Shown here piece after piece: positions 26,902 through 35,966 of a stretch of DNA of 64,000 bases. Position 1 is the first letter of the stretch, and each line of letters opens with the position of its first letter. The position numbers and the translations under genes were made by a program. Source of the stretch: an uncultured Ruminococcus sp. Lineage in GTDB: Bacteria; Bacillota; Clostridia; Oscillospirales; Acutalibacteraceae. Under the pieces are notes generated by a model. The model was not told the DNA's origin and did not search any database. It saw only the letters and a list, made by a program, of their open reading frames with translations. Location of the stretch: contig CATXZD010000002.1 in assembly GCA_958403905.1 (NCBI GenBank), positions 176,198 to 240,197 on the forward strand, in the 5' to 3' direction.

Positions 26902-27609
26902 ATGACTTCATCAAACGGTAACGAGCATACGGGACACCGTAAGCGTTTAAAGAAAAAATTCATAGAAAACGGACTTGATGTTTTTGAACCTCACGAAGCG
27001 CTTGAATTATATCTTTTTTACGCAATTCCCAGAAAAGACACAAATCCGCTGGCACACAGACTTCTTGATAAATATGGCTCAATAAGCGCAGTCTGCGACG
27101 CTCCGCTTGACGAGCTTGAAAATGAGTTTGGATTGTCGCAGTCTGCTTCGGTTTTGCTAAAGCTTTTGCCGCAGATGTCAAGATTGTATAATGAGTCAAA
27201 AATGTCCTATGATAAACCTATCGACCTTGAAAAGGTAGGCGAAATGTTTGCCGCCAAATTTATCGGCAGAACGAGCGAGGAAACCGCGTTAATGCTTGGC
27301 GATGCAAAGGGCAAGATGATTTACTTTGACATTGTGGCAAAGGGCTCGCTCACTGCAACCGAAATGCCTGTAAGAAGGATTGTAGACCTTGCACTGCGCA
27401 AGAATGCCAAAACTGCATTTTTAGGTCACAATCATCCCAGCGGCACAGCCCTGCCGTCACCGGGTGACCTTGAAGCAACAGAACTTTTAAAGGAAACGCT
27501 TGGCGCAATAGGCGTTAATCTTGTCGACCATATTATTGTGACAAGCGAGGACTATGTTTCTTTGCGCGAAAGCGGAATGGCAGGCAAAATTTTCTATTTC
27601 GATATATAA
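26902..27609 (+). CDS. radC: RadC/JAB-domain protein
   Basis: A 235-aa protein with the RadC layout: N-terminal helix-hairpin-helix-like part (about 1-95) and a C-terminal JAB/MPN metalloprotease-like domain with GHNHPSG then SPGDLEAT, the zinc site. RadC was named for a repair phenotype now questioned; its activity is unknown. The ATG at 26902 follows AGAGG. Clustering with uvrB fits the traditional repair label but does not prove it. Confidence 0.85.
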   Translation: MTSSNGNEHTGHRKRLKKKFIENGLDVFEPHEALELYLFYAIPRKDTNPLAHRLLDKYGSISAVCDAPLDELENEFGLSQSASVLLKLLPQMSRLYNESKMSYDKPIDLEKVGEMFAAKFIGRTSEETALMLGDAKGKMIYFDIVAKGSLTATEMPVRRIVDLALRKNAKTAFLGHNHPSGTALPSPGDLEATELLKETLGAIGVNLVDHIIVTSEDYVSLRESGMAGKIFYFDI

Positions 27610-27653
27610 ATTTATATATGTGTAATTATATTCATCATATGATGTGACAGCTT

Positions 27654-29612
27654 ATGAAATTTAAGATTCATTCAAAATACAAGCCTACGGGCGACCAACC
27701 ACAGACAATTGAAAAGCTTGTTGAAAGCATAAATGCAGGCAATAAAGAGCAGACCTTGCTCGGTGTAACAGGCTCAGGCAAAACCTTTACAATGGCAAAT
27801 GTAATTGAGCGTGTTCAGCGACCTACACTTGTGCTTGCCCACAACAAAACCCTTGCGGCTCAGCTTTGCAGTGAATTTAAAGAGTTTTTCCCGGACAACG
27901 CAGTAGAATATTTTGTCTCCTATTATGATTATTATCAGCCTGAGGCGTATGTTGCTCATACAGATACCTACATTGAAAAGGATTGCTCAATAAACGACGA
28001 AATTGATAAGCTCCGTCACAGTGCAACGCTCGCGCTTTCAGAGCGAAAAGATGTAATTATCGTTGCCTCAGTTTCGTGTATCTACAGCCTGGGCAACCCT
28101 ATTGATTACCGTAATATGGTAATTTCTCTCCGCCCGGGAATGGAAAAAAGCCGTGACGATTTAGTTAAAAAGCTCGTAGAGCTTCAGTACGAGCGAAACG
28201 ATATAAATTTCATACGCAACAAGTTTAGAATCAGGGGAGATGTAGTAGAGATTTTCCCTGCCGCTTCAAATGATTCTATAATCCGAGTGGAATTTTTCGG
28301 TGATGAAATTGACAGAATTTCTGAGATAAATCCGCTTACGGGCGAACTGAAAAATATTTTGCGCCACGCTGCAATTTATCCTGCTTCGCACTACATTGTT
28401 TCAAAGGACAAAATGCAGATTGCACTTGCGGAAATTGAGCGTGAATTGCAGGAAAGGCTTGAATATTTCCGAGAAAACGGCAAGCTGCTTGAAGCGCAGA
28501 GAATCGAACAGCGTACGCATTATGATATGGAAATGCTTCAGGAAATCGGCTTTTGTACGGGAATAGAGAACTATTCCGGAATTTTGTCGGGCAGAGCTCG
28601 CGGTTCTGCACCGTACACTCTGCTTGATTACTTCCCTAAGGACTTTCTGTTGTTTGTAGATGAGTCGCACGTTACATTGCCGCAGGTAAGGGGAATGTAT
28701 GCGGGTGACCACGCAAGAAAGAAAAGCCTTGTTGACTTTGGATTCAGACTGCCGTCTGCATTTGACAACAGACCGCTGAATTTTGACGAGTTTTACGACA
28801 GAGTAAATCAGGCGGTGTTTGTCAGCGCAACTCCGGGTGATTTTGAAATGGAAAAGTCAAAGGTGGTAGCAGAACAGATTATACGTCCTACGGGACTTCT
28901 TGATCCTGAAATTTCAGTAAGACCTACCGACGGACAGCTTGACGATCTCGTTTCTGAAATTAATATCAGAACAGAAAAGAAACAGCGCACACTTGTTACA
29001 ACGCTGACAAAAAAAATGGCTGAGGATTTAACGACGTACCTTGAAACAATGGGTATAAAGGTACGCTATATGCACCACGATATAGATACCGTTGAACGAA
29101 TGGAGATTGTGCGTGATTTGCGCCTTGGTGAATTTGACGTGCTTGTGGGAATCAATTTGCTTAGAGAAGGTCTTGATATTCCCGAGGTTTCGCTTGTTGC
29201 GGTGCTTGACGCCGACAAAGAAGGATTTTTGCGCAGTACACGTTCGCTTATTCAGATTACGGGACGTGCCGCACGAAACAGCGACGGTATGGTAATAATG
29301 TACGCCGACAGCGTGACAGAATCAATGCAGGTTGCGATTGAGGAAACACAGCGCCGACGTGAAATTCAGCAGAAGTATAACGAAGAACACAACATCGTTC
29401 CAAAGACGATTGTTAAGAAGGTAAGCGAAATTCTCGAGATTTCCACTCATGATGACAGCGAGTTTAAGAGAGCAAAGAAACTTTCAAAAGCTCAGAAACA
29501 ACAGCTTATTGAAAGCCTTACAAAGGAAATGAAGGCAGCGGCAAAGCTGCTTGAATTTGAACATGCCGCATATCTGCGTGACAAAATCAACAAACTGCGC
29601 GAAGAAAAATAA
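27654..29612 (+). CDS. uvrB: Excinuclease ABC subunit B
   Basis: The damage-verifying helicase of nucleotide excision repair. The 652-aa protein has Walker A GVTGSGKTFT at about 37-46, the beta-hairpin YYDYYQPEAY that inserts into the duplex, helicase motifs (DESHVTLPQ; GINLLREGLDIPEVSL; QITGRAARN), and a C-terminal UVR motif (KEMKAAAKLLEFEHAAYLRD) that binds UvrC. The partner uvrA and uvrC genes are not in the window. No gap or frameshift. Confidence 0.97.
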   Translation: MKFKIHSKYKPTGDQPQTIEKLVESINAGNKEQTLLGVTGSGKTFTMANVIERVQRPTLVLAHNKTLAAQLCSEFKEFFPDNAVEYFVSYYDYYQPEAYVAHTDTYIEKDCSINDEIDKLRHSATLALSERKDVIIVASVSCIYSLGNPIDYRNMVISLRPGMEKSRDDLVKKLVELQYERNDINFIRNKFRIRGDVVEIFPAASNDSIIRVEFFGDEIDRISEINPLTGELKNILRHAAIYPASHYIVSKDKMQIALAEIERELQERLEYFRENGKLLEAQRIEQRTHYDMEMLQEIGFCTGIENYSGILSGRARGSAPYTLLDYFPKDFLLFVDESHVTLPQVRGMYAGDHARKKSLVDFGFRLPSAFDNRPLNFDEFYDRVNQAVFVSATPGDFEMEKSKVVAEQIIRPTGLLDPEISVRPTDGQLDDLVSEINIRTEKKQRTLVTTLTKKMAEDLTTYLETMGIKVRYMHHDIDTVERMEIVRDLRLGEFDVLVGINLLREGLDIPEVSLVAVLDADKEGFLRSTRSLIQITGRAARNSDGMVIMYADSVTESMQVAIEETQRRREIQQKYNEEHNIVPKTIVKKVSEILEISTHDDSEFKRAKKLSKAQKQQLIESLTKEMKAAAKLLEFEHAAYLRDKINKLREEK

Positions 29613-29648
29613 AATTTTAGTAATTAAAATTATTGCAACGTTGACATA

Positions 29649-29670
29649 GGGACACGGCGTGCCGTGTCCG
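29649..29670. repeat. 20-bp GC-rich palindrome between uvrB and the topoisomerase genes
   Basis: GGACACGGC and GCCGTGTCC (29650-29669) surround two bases, giving a perfect palindrome much richer in GC than its surroundings. No T tract follows. It may be a terminator remnant or a REP-like intergenic repeat. Confidence 0.5.
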
Positions 29671-29705
29671 TATTTGCGGTATGAAAACGATAAAGGAAGA
29701 GTGAA

Positions 29706-31691
29706 ATGGCAAGAAAGAAAACCAACGAATATGATAATACCAGCATAACCACCCTCAAGGGTGCCGATCGTGTTCGCAAAAGACCTGCGGTAATCTTCGG
29801 CTCCGACGGCATTGACGGTTGTCAGCACTCGGTATTTGAAATTCTTTCAAACTCCATTGACGAAGCAAGAGAGGGCTACGGCAAGCAGATTTCCGTAACC
29901 CGTTTTTCCGACGGTTCAATTGAAGTTGAGGACCACGGAAGAGGAATCCCTGTTGACTATAATGAAAACGAGCAAAAATTCAACTGGGAACTTGTGTTCT
30001 GTGAAATGTACGCAGGCGGAAAGTATAACAACAACGAGGGTGAAAGCTACGAGTTTTCTCTCGGTATGAACGGTTTGGGACTTTGCTCAACTCAGTACGC
30101 TTCTGAATATATGGATGTTGATATCCGCCGTGACGGCTACCGTTATACGCTTCATTTTGAAAAAGGCGAGAATGTCGGCGGTCTAAAAAAAGAACTGTAT
30201 AATAAAAAAGATACGGGAACAAAAATTCACTGGAAGCCTGACTTGGAGGTTTTTACCGATATTGATATTCAGTCTGACTATTTTCTCGACATAATGAAAC
30301 GTCAGGCAATTGTCAATGCAGGTGTGGAATTTATATTTAAAAATCAGAATGGACGTTCATTTGACACAACTTCCTTTAATTACGTAAACGGCGTAGTTGA
30401 CCACGTTGCCGAGGTAATCGGAGAGGGCGGATTAACTTCTGTTCAACATTGGGAAACCGAATGCAAAACCCGTGACCGTGATGATAAACCCGAATACAAA
30501 TGCAAAATGGATATAGCCGTTGCATTTTCAAATAAGGTCAGCCTTACCGAATATTACCACAACTCAAGCTGGCTTGAGCACGGTGGTGCACCCGACAAGG
30601 CTGTGCGCAACGCATTTGTGTATCAGATTGACAGCTACTTAAAACAAAATAATAAATATAACAAAACAGAAAGTAAAATTAAGTTTGATGACGTAGAGGA
30701 CTGCCTTGTATGCGTAATTTCCTCGTTTTCAAGTGTTTCTTCCTACGAAAACCAAACCAAAAAGGCTGTAACCAATAAGGGTATACAGGATGCTATGACT
30801 GCTTTTCTGCGTCAGAGCTTAGAGGTTTATTTCATTGAAAATCCCCTTGAAGCCGAGAAAATTGCAGAACAGGTGCTTGTAAACAAGCGCAGTCGTGAAA
30901 ACGCGGAGAAAACCCGACTTAACATAAAGAAAAAGCTTTCGGGCAATCTTGACATTACTAACCGAGTTGCAAAATTTGTCGATTGCCGAAGCAAGGATGT
31001 AGAACAGCGAGAACTGTTTATAGTGGAGGGTGACTCTGCTCTCGGTGCCTGCAAACAGGCAAGAAATCCCGATTTTCAGGCTATAATGCCTATCCGAGGT
31101 AAAATTCTGAATTGTCTTAAAGCCGACTATGATAAGATTTTCAAAAGCGAAATCATCACAGATTTGCTAAAGGTTCTCGGCTGCGGAGTTGAGGTAAAGT
31201 CAAAAGCTAACAAAAATCTTTCAAGTTTTGATATGGACGCTCTGCGCTGGAACAAGGTAATCCTTTGTACCGATGCCGACGTTGACGGCTTTCAGATTCG
31301 TACGTTGTTGCTTACAATGCTTTACCGCCTTACACCCACTCTTATCGAACAGGGCAAGGTGTTTATTGCGGAATCTCCACTTTATGAAATCACCTCAAAA
31401 AACGATGTTTACTTTGCATATGATGAAATTGAAAAAGATAGGTTTATTGAGCAAATAGGCAACGATAAATTTACGATTCAGCGAAGCAAAGGTTTGGGTG
31501 AAAACGAACCCGATATGATGAACTTAACTACAATGAATCCCGATACACGCCGTCTAATCAAGGTTATGCCTGATGACGCAGCGCAGACAGCCGAAATCTT
31601 TGATATTCTTCTTGGTGATAATTTGCAGGGAAGAAAGGATTATATTGTAGAACACGGCAATGAATATATAGATAATCTCGATGTAAGCTGA
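29706..31691 (+). CDS. Type IIA DNA topoisomerase subunit B (ParE/GyrB-like)
   Basis: A 661-aa ATPase subunit that powers strand passage. The GHKL ATPase signatures EILSNSIDEAREG and VEDHGRGIPVD are near residues 45 and 80; the toprim domain shows LFIVEGDSALG (the usual form is EGDSAGG) and TDADVDGFQIRTL. The variant toprim Leu and the overall divergence suggest a topoisomerase IV-like or lineage-specific clade rather than the housekeeping gyrase. The subunit A gene follows 16 bases later with an AGGAGGTGG ribosome site, so the two are coexpressed. Confidence 0.88.
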   Translation: MARKKTNEYDNTSITTLKGADRVRKRPAVIFGSDGIDGCQHSVFEILSNSIDEAREGYGKQISVTRFSDGSIEVEDHGRGIPVDYNENEQKFNWELVFCEMYAGGKYNNNEGESYEFSLGMNGLGLCSTQYASEYMDVDIRRDGYRYTLHFEKGENVGGLKKELYNKKDTGTKIHWKPDLEVFTDIDIQSDYFLDIMKRQAIVNAGVEFIFKNQNGRSFDTTSFNYVNGVVDHVAEVIGEGGLTSVQHWETECKTRDRDDKPEYKCKMDIAVAFSNKVSLTEYYHNSSWLEHGGAPDKAVRNAFVYQIDSYLKQNNKYNKTESKIKFDDVEDCLVCVISSFSSVSSYENQTKKAVTNKGIQDAMTAFLRQSLEVYFIENPLEAEKIAEQVLVNKRSRENAEKTRLNIKKKLSGNLDITNRVAKFVDCRSKDVEQRELFIVEGDSALGACKQARNPDFQAIMPIRGKILNCLKADYDKIFKSEIITDLLKVLGCGVEVKSKANKNLSSFDMDALRWNKVILCTDADVDGFQIRTLLLTMLYRLTPTLIEQGKVFIAESPLYEITSKNDVYFAYDEIEKDRFIEQIGNDKFTIQRSKGLGENEPDMMNLTTMNPDTRRLIKVMPDDAAQTAEIFDILLGDNLQGRKDYIVEHGNEYIDNLDVS

Positions 31692-31707
31692 CAGGAGGTG
31701 GAAAACA

Positions 31708-33948
31708 ATGGCTTCTAAAAAGAAAACTCCCCAAAAATCAATTTCGCCGAAAACTCACGGAGTAATTAACGGTGCGGGCGATATAGTAGAACAACCCATA
31801 GTTTCCACTATCCGTGAAAACTATATGCCCTACGCAATGAGCGTAATATTGTCACGTGCAATTCCTGAAATAGACGGCTTTAAGCCCTCCCACCGTAAAT
31901 TGCTTTTTACCATGTACAAAATGGGACTTTTAACCGGCAACAGAACAAAGTCTGCTAATATTGTCGGCGCAACAATGAAACTCAATCCTCACGGCGACTC
32001 GGCAATCTATGACACAATGGTACGTTTGTCAAGGGGCTACGAGGCGCTTTTACATCCGTACGTTGACTCAAAGGGTAACTTCGGTAAGTTCTACAGCCGT
32101 GATATGGCTTGGGCAGCTTCAAGATATACCGAGGCAAAGTTAGCACCGATTTGCAACGAGCTGTTCCGTGATATTGACAAAGACACAGTTGATTTTGTCG
32201 ATAACTACGATAATACAATGAAAGAGCCGTCATTGCTTCCCGTAGCTTTTCCGTCGGTGCTTGTAAATGCAAACACAGGTATTGCGGTAGGTATGGCTTC
32301 AAATATCTGCTCTTTTAATCTTAAAGAAATCTGCGAAACAACAGCGGCGCTTATCCGTGATCCGGACCATGACATAAAGACAACTTTGCCGGCGCCCGAT
32401 TTTATAGGCGGCTGTCAGATAATCTACGATGAAAAAACAATCAATCAGGTTTACGAAACCGGCAGAGGAAGCATTAAATTGCGTGCAAAGTATGAGTACG
32501 ACAAATCCGCAAACTGTATTGATGTGCTTTCAATTCCGAGTACAACAACCTGTGAGGTTATTATTGAAAAAATTATCGACCTTGTAAAGCAGGGAAAGGT
32601 AAAAGAAATTTCCGATATTCGTGATGAAACAGGTATTGACGGTCTTAAAATTACAATCGACCTAAAGCGTGGCGTTGACCCCGACAAGCTTATGGCAAAG
32701 CTTTTTCGCTTTACAACGCTCGAGGATTCCTACGCCTGCAATTTCAACGTCCTTATCGGCGGAGTGCCTATGGTGCTTGGTGTTAAAGCGCTTTTAGAGG
32801 AATGGATAGCGTTCAGAATTGAGTGCGTAAGGCGCAGAACATATTTTGACCGCAATAAAAAAGCTGACAAGCTTCATCTTTTAAAGGGTCTGGAAAAAAT
32901 CCTACTCGATATTGACAAAGCAATAAAAATAATTCGTGAAACTGATGAAGAAGTAGAGGTAGTGCCAAACCTTATGATTGGCTTCGGAATCGACAAAATT
33001 CAGGCTGAATACGTTGCAGAAATCAAACTTCGTCACCTTAACCGTGAATATATTTTAAAACGCACAAAAGATATTGAAGAGCTTGAAAAAGAAATTGCCG
33101 AGCTTGATGAAATCTTAAAGAGCAAAGCAAGAATCAAGACCATAATCGTCAAAGAACTTAAGGCGATAGCCGAAAAATATGGACAGCCTCGCAAGAGCAT
33201 TATAATATATGAGGACAGCACGAAGTACGAGGAAGAAATTGAGGAAATTCCGGATTATCCCGTAACCTTCTTCTTTACAAAGGAAGGCTATTTCAAGAAG
33301 ATAACGCCTCAGTCGCTTAGAATGAGCGGAGCGCATAAACTTAAAGACGGTGACGAAATTGTGCAGGAAATTGAGTTTTCAAACAACTGCGATTTGCTGT
33401 TCTTTACAGATAAATGTCAGGTTTACAAGGCAAAAGCGTCCGACTTTGCCGATACCAAGGCAAGTGTTCTCGGTGATTATGTAGCCGCTAAGCTTTCAAT
33501 GGACGAGGGCGAAACCGCAGTCTTTATGGTTGCAACTAAGGACTACAAGGGAATTTTGCTATTTGCATTTGAAAATGGAAAAGCGGCAAAGGTTCCTCTT
33601 GAAGCATATGCAACAAAGACTAACCGCAAAAAGCTGACAGGCGCATATTCCGACAAGTCGCCGCTTTCGGGAATTATATATCTTCAAGATGACAGAGAAG
33701 TGCTTTTTAAAGCTTCGTCCGGCAGAATGCTGCTGGTTCATACAGGCGCTTTGTCGCTCAAGTCAACACGTTCAACTCAGGGCGTAGCCGTTATGAAACT
33801 TAAAAAGGGTCACAGATTGTTTGAAATTTCCGAATACAAAGAAGGAACTTTTGCAAAGCCCCAGCGCTACAGAACACGTTCTATGCCCGCATTGGGTGCT
33901 TTGCCGTCAAACGAGGACACGTCTGACGAACAGCTTTCACTGCTTTAA
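31708..33948 (+). CDS. Type IIA DNA topoisomerase subunit A (ParC/GyrA-like)
   Basis: A 746-aa breakage-reunion subunit. The N-terminal half shows PSHRKLLFTMYKMG, the HGDSAIYDTMVRLS helix where quinolone-resistance changes occur, and the active tyrosine in ASRYTEAKL. A long coiled coil (about 430-480) and a C-terminal beta-propeller-like part follow. I find no GyrA box (QRRGGKG), which favours topoisomerase IV-like decatenation rather than supercoiling. The extreme C-terminus is EQLSLL, close to the clamp-binding consensus QL(S/D)LF. Paired with the B subunit just upstream. Confidence 0.88.
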   Translation: MASKKKTPQKSISPKTHGVINGAGDIVEQPIVSTIRENYMPYAMSVILSRAIPEIDGFKPSHRKLLFTMYKMGLLTGNRTKSANIVGATMKLNPHGDSAIYDTMVRLSRGYEALLHPYVDSKGNFGKFYSRDMAWAASRYTEAKLAPICNELFRDIDKDTVDFVDNYDNTMKEPSLLPVAFPSVLVNANTGIAVGMASNICSFNLKEICETTAALIRDPDHDIKTTLPAPDFIGGCQIIYDEKTINQVYETGRGSIKLRAKYEYDKSANCIDVLSIPSTTTCEVIIEKIIDLVKQGKVKEISDIRDETGIDGLKITIDLKRGVDPDKLMAKLFRFTTLEDSYACNFNVLIGGVPMVLGVKALLEEWIAFRIECVRRRTYFDRNKKADKLHLLKGLEKILLDIDKAIKIIRETDEEVEVVPNLMIGFGIDKIQAEYVAEIKLRHLNREYILKRTKDIEELEKEIAELDEILKSKARIKTIIVKELKAIAEKYGQPRKSIIIYEDSTKYEEEIEEIPDYPVTFFFTKEGYFKKITPQSLRMSGAHKLKDGDEIVQEIEFSNNCDLLFFTDKCQVYKAKASDFADTKASVLGDYVAAKLSMDEGETAVFMVATKDYKGILLFAFENGKAAKVPLEAYATKTNRKKLTGAYSDKSPLSGIIYLQDDREVLFKASSGRMLLVHTGALSLKSTRSTQGVAVMKLKKGHRLFEISEYKEGTFAKPQRYRTRSMPALGALPSNEDTSDEQLSLL

Positions 33949-34095
33949 AAAAACCGAGTGAGTATATATTTAAAAAACTAAAAATAAAAAATATAAAAAT
34001 TCACTTGCAAAAAGAGTATTTATATGATACTATATAATAGTTAATTAATGCAGATTATCGTGTATTATATTATTTTATTGAAAGGAAGATGAAAA

Positions 34096-34350
34096 ATGGG
34101 CATTTTAGGTATTGTTCTCGGTGTTATTCTCGGCATCGTTTCAATAGCAATAATCGTAGTAATTATCCTTCAGGAAGGCAATCAGCAGGGTCTGGGCGTT
34201 GTAACCGGTGCAGCTGATTCTTATTTTTCAAAGAACAAGGCTCGTTCAATTGATGCTTTTCTTTCCCGTTGGACAAAGGTATTTGCTGCAGTATTTGTTC
34301 TTTTTGTAATTGCACTTAACGTACTTTCCTATTTTGGAGTAATTAAGTAA
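34096..34350 (+). CDS. secG: Preprotein translocase subunit SecG
   Basis: An 84-aa inner-membrane protein of the SecYEG channel. It has two hydrophobic spans (about 3-24 and 55-80) and the SecG signature VIILQEGNQQGLGVVTGAADSYF between them. AAGGAAGATG is the ribosome site. A strong terminator at 34378 follows. Length and motif are typical. Confidence 0.92.
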   Translation: MGILGIVLGVILGIVSIAIIVVIILQEGNQQGLGVVTGAADSYFSKNKARSIDAFLSRWTKVFAAVFVLFVIALNVLSYFGVIK

Positions 34351-34377
34351 TATCTTTAAAAATTTCAGCATAATTAT

Positions 34378-34415
34378 AGACCGTCGGATGTATGTCCGAC
34401 GGTCTGTTTTATTTT
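34378..34415 (+). terminator. Terminator after secG
   Basis: AGACCGTCGGA pairs perfectly with TCCGACGGTCT around TGTATG and is followed by GTTTTATTTTG. Confidence 0.88.
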
Positions 34416-34438
34416 GTAAATATTTGGAGATGTTTTTT

Positions 34439-34699
34439 ATGCCGCTTTGGGGATTAGCAATAGTGTTCGCGTCAATTTTCCTGATTTTTGCAATTATCCA
34501 TTACATATCAAAAAGTAAGCATCCGTTTAAAAGAGCAATTTTGTCAATGCTGTTTGGTGCGGCAACCCTGACGGCAGTAAATCTGACATCAAGTCTTACA
34601 GGTGTTTTTATTCCCGTAAGTCTTATATCAATAATTGTTTCTGTTGCAGGCGGAGTGCCCGGAGTAACCCTGATGTTGTTGCTTAATCTGTTTTTTTAA
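34439..34699 (+). CDS. BofA-like membrane protein (pro-sigma-K processing inhibitor family)
   Basis: An 86-aa hydrophobic protein with two or three membrane spans. The C-terminal part, AVNLTSSLTGVFIPVSL then GVPGVTLMLLLNLFF, matches the BofA pattern (Asn-rich turn, IP in the next span, G-x-PG before the last span). BofA holds back the protease that activates sigma-K in the mother cell during sporulation. The start at 34439 is chosen because it opens on the first hydrophobic span about 8 bases after TGGAGATG. No sigK or spoIVF gene is nearby, so a sporulation role is inferred only from the family. Confidence 0.65.
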   Translation: MPLWGLAIVFASIFLIFAIIHYISKSKHPFKRAILSMLFGAATLTAVNLTSSLTGVFIPVSLISIIVSVAGGVPGVTLMLLLNLFF

Positions 34700-34780
34700 T
34701 CAAGCTTTACTTGCACGGTAATTCAGTAAATATCAGTTATTTTACCGGATAAAACTGTTATGCAACTGACAGAAAGTTTA

Positions 34781-35383
34781 TTATAATACACCGTAAAGCT
34801 CTTCAAGAGCTTCCCCGACATTTTCTTTGTCCTTAGTCATAAGCGCAAGCATAACTTTATAAATAGTTGCAGGACTGTCGTAGAAGTTCTTTTTCATAAC
34901 CATAGCCTGTTCAAAGGTAGGAGCGTAAAGCTTAAAAGAAAACAAATCCATATTGCCGCCCAGAATTTTGCATATAACCTCAAATCCGTTTTCAATTTTG
35001 ACAATTTCAACTGAGTTTTCGCGGTGCTTCTTTTTTTCGCCGAGCAGTTTTATTGCGTTTAAATACGCCTTTTCCTTAACGGTATAGGGAAGAGTGCTTT
35101 CGAGCTGTGTTGCAATCATTTTTCCGTTATCCGTAAGCTCGTATGTTTGAGTTCCGTCAACAATATCGCATTCTTTAATGTTGCCGTCATTAATTAAACC
35201 GTCAAAAGCGGCGCTTACCTCAAAAAAGTTTGCAAGCTCGTCAATAGTAATTGACTGAACGACAAGATCTTTATCCATACTTTCCTTTACGCAGTTAAGC
35301 ATATAGCAGATAAGAATTCTGATTTCATGCTTGCTTCTTACTCCGCCTAAGGTTACGCCTTCGTCAAATGTATCAAAAGCCAT
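34781..35383 (-). CDS. DUF4364 family protein, probable winged-helix regulator
   Basis: A 200-aa protein of the DUF4364 family common in Clostridia. The N-terminal 90 residues read like a winged helix (KHEIRILICYMLNCV; ITIDELANFFEVSAAFDGLI; YELTDNGKMIATQLE), and the second half is a mixed alpha-beta domain (about 110-180). The typical clostridial annotation is uncharacterised transcriptional regulator. It is convergent with the BofA-like gene and divergent from the nfeD gene. Confidence 0.8.
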   Translation of the reverse strand: MAFDTFDEGVTLGGVRSKHEIRILICYMLNCVKESMDKDLVVQSITIDELANFFEVSAAFDGLINDGNIKECDIVDGTQTYELTDNGKMIATQLESTLPYTVKEKAYLNAIKLLGEKKKHRENSVEIVKIENGFEVICKILGGNMDLFSFKLYAPTFEQAMVMKKNFYDSPATIYKVMLALMTKDKENVGEALEELYGVL

Positions 35384-35460
35384 ATAATCACCCGTATTTT
35401 AATATTTATCTTAATTATAACATATAATAAATTAAAAGTGTATATTTTTATTAAATTAAT

Positions 35461-35489
35461 TTGACTATCCATGTTTGTTATGATAGAAT
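35461..35489 (+). promoter_or_regulatory. Promoter of the nfeD-SPFH operon
   Basis: TTGACT (35461-35466) and TAGAAT (35484-35489), 17 bases apart, precede an AAGGAGTAA ribosome site and the ATG at 35513. Confidence 0.75.
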
Positions 35490-35512
35490 TATAGCAAGGA
35501 AGGAGTAATCTT

Positions 35513-35950
35513 ATGGAACAATATATGCCTTTCATATGGATAGGTTTTGCAGTATTAATGGCTGTATGCGAAGCGTTTACATCGCAGCTTGTGTCAATTT
35601 GGTTTGTGCTTGGCTCTGTGTGCGCAGCAATTACTTCAATTTTCACAGATTCAATTGCGATTCAGTCGGCGGTGTTTCTTGCCGTGTCGCTTATAGCTTT
35701 AGTTGTTACAAGACCGCTTGTAAATAAAATCAGAAAGAAAAAGGGCATTACAAGTACGAATGCAGATAGGCTGATAGGTAAAATCGGAATTGTCCTTGAT
35801 GATATTAAGGATGCCCAAAGTGTAGGACAGGTTAAGGTTGAGGGTGAAATCTGGACTGCAAAGTCGCAACGCGCCCCTATAGCCAAAGACATTAAAATTA
35901 AGGTTCTTGCAATTGAGGGAGTAAAACTCATTGTTGAACCAATAGAATAA
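35513..35950 (+). CDS. NfeD-like membrane protein
   Basis: A 145-aa protein with two or three N-terminal membrane spans (about 5-65) and a C-terminal OB-fold (about 82-145, with GKIGIVLDDIKDAQSVGQVKVEGEIW). NfeD proteins pair with SPFH/flotillin proteins at the membrane and are thought to help organise protein quality control or lipid microdomains. Here the SPFH gene follows 16 bases later, the standard pairing. Confidence 0.88.
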   Translation: MEQYMPFIWIGFAVLMAVCEAFTSQLVSIWFVLGSVCAAITSIFTDSIAIQSAVFLAVSLIALVVTRPLVNKIRKKKGITSTNADRLIGKIGIVLDDIKDAQSVGQVKVEGEIWTAKSQRAPIAKDIKIKVLAIEGVKLIVEPIE

Positions 35951-35966
35951 ATTTGAGGAGTAAATT

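Noticed and set aside
33949..34095. Promoter TTGCAA/TATAAT before secG
   Set aside because: The hexamers are good but 22 bases apart, so I do not list it.
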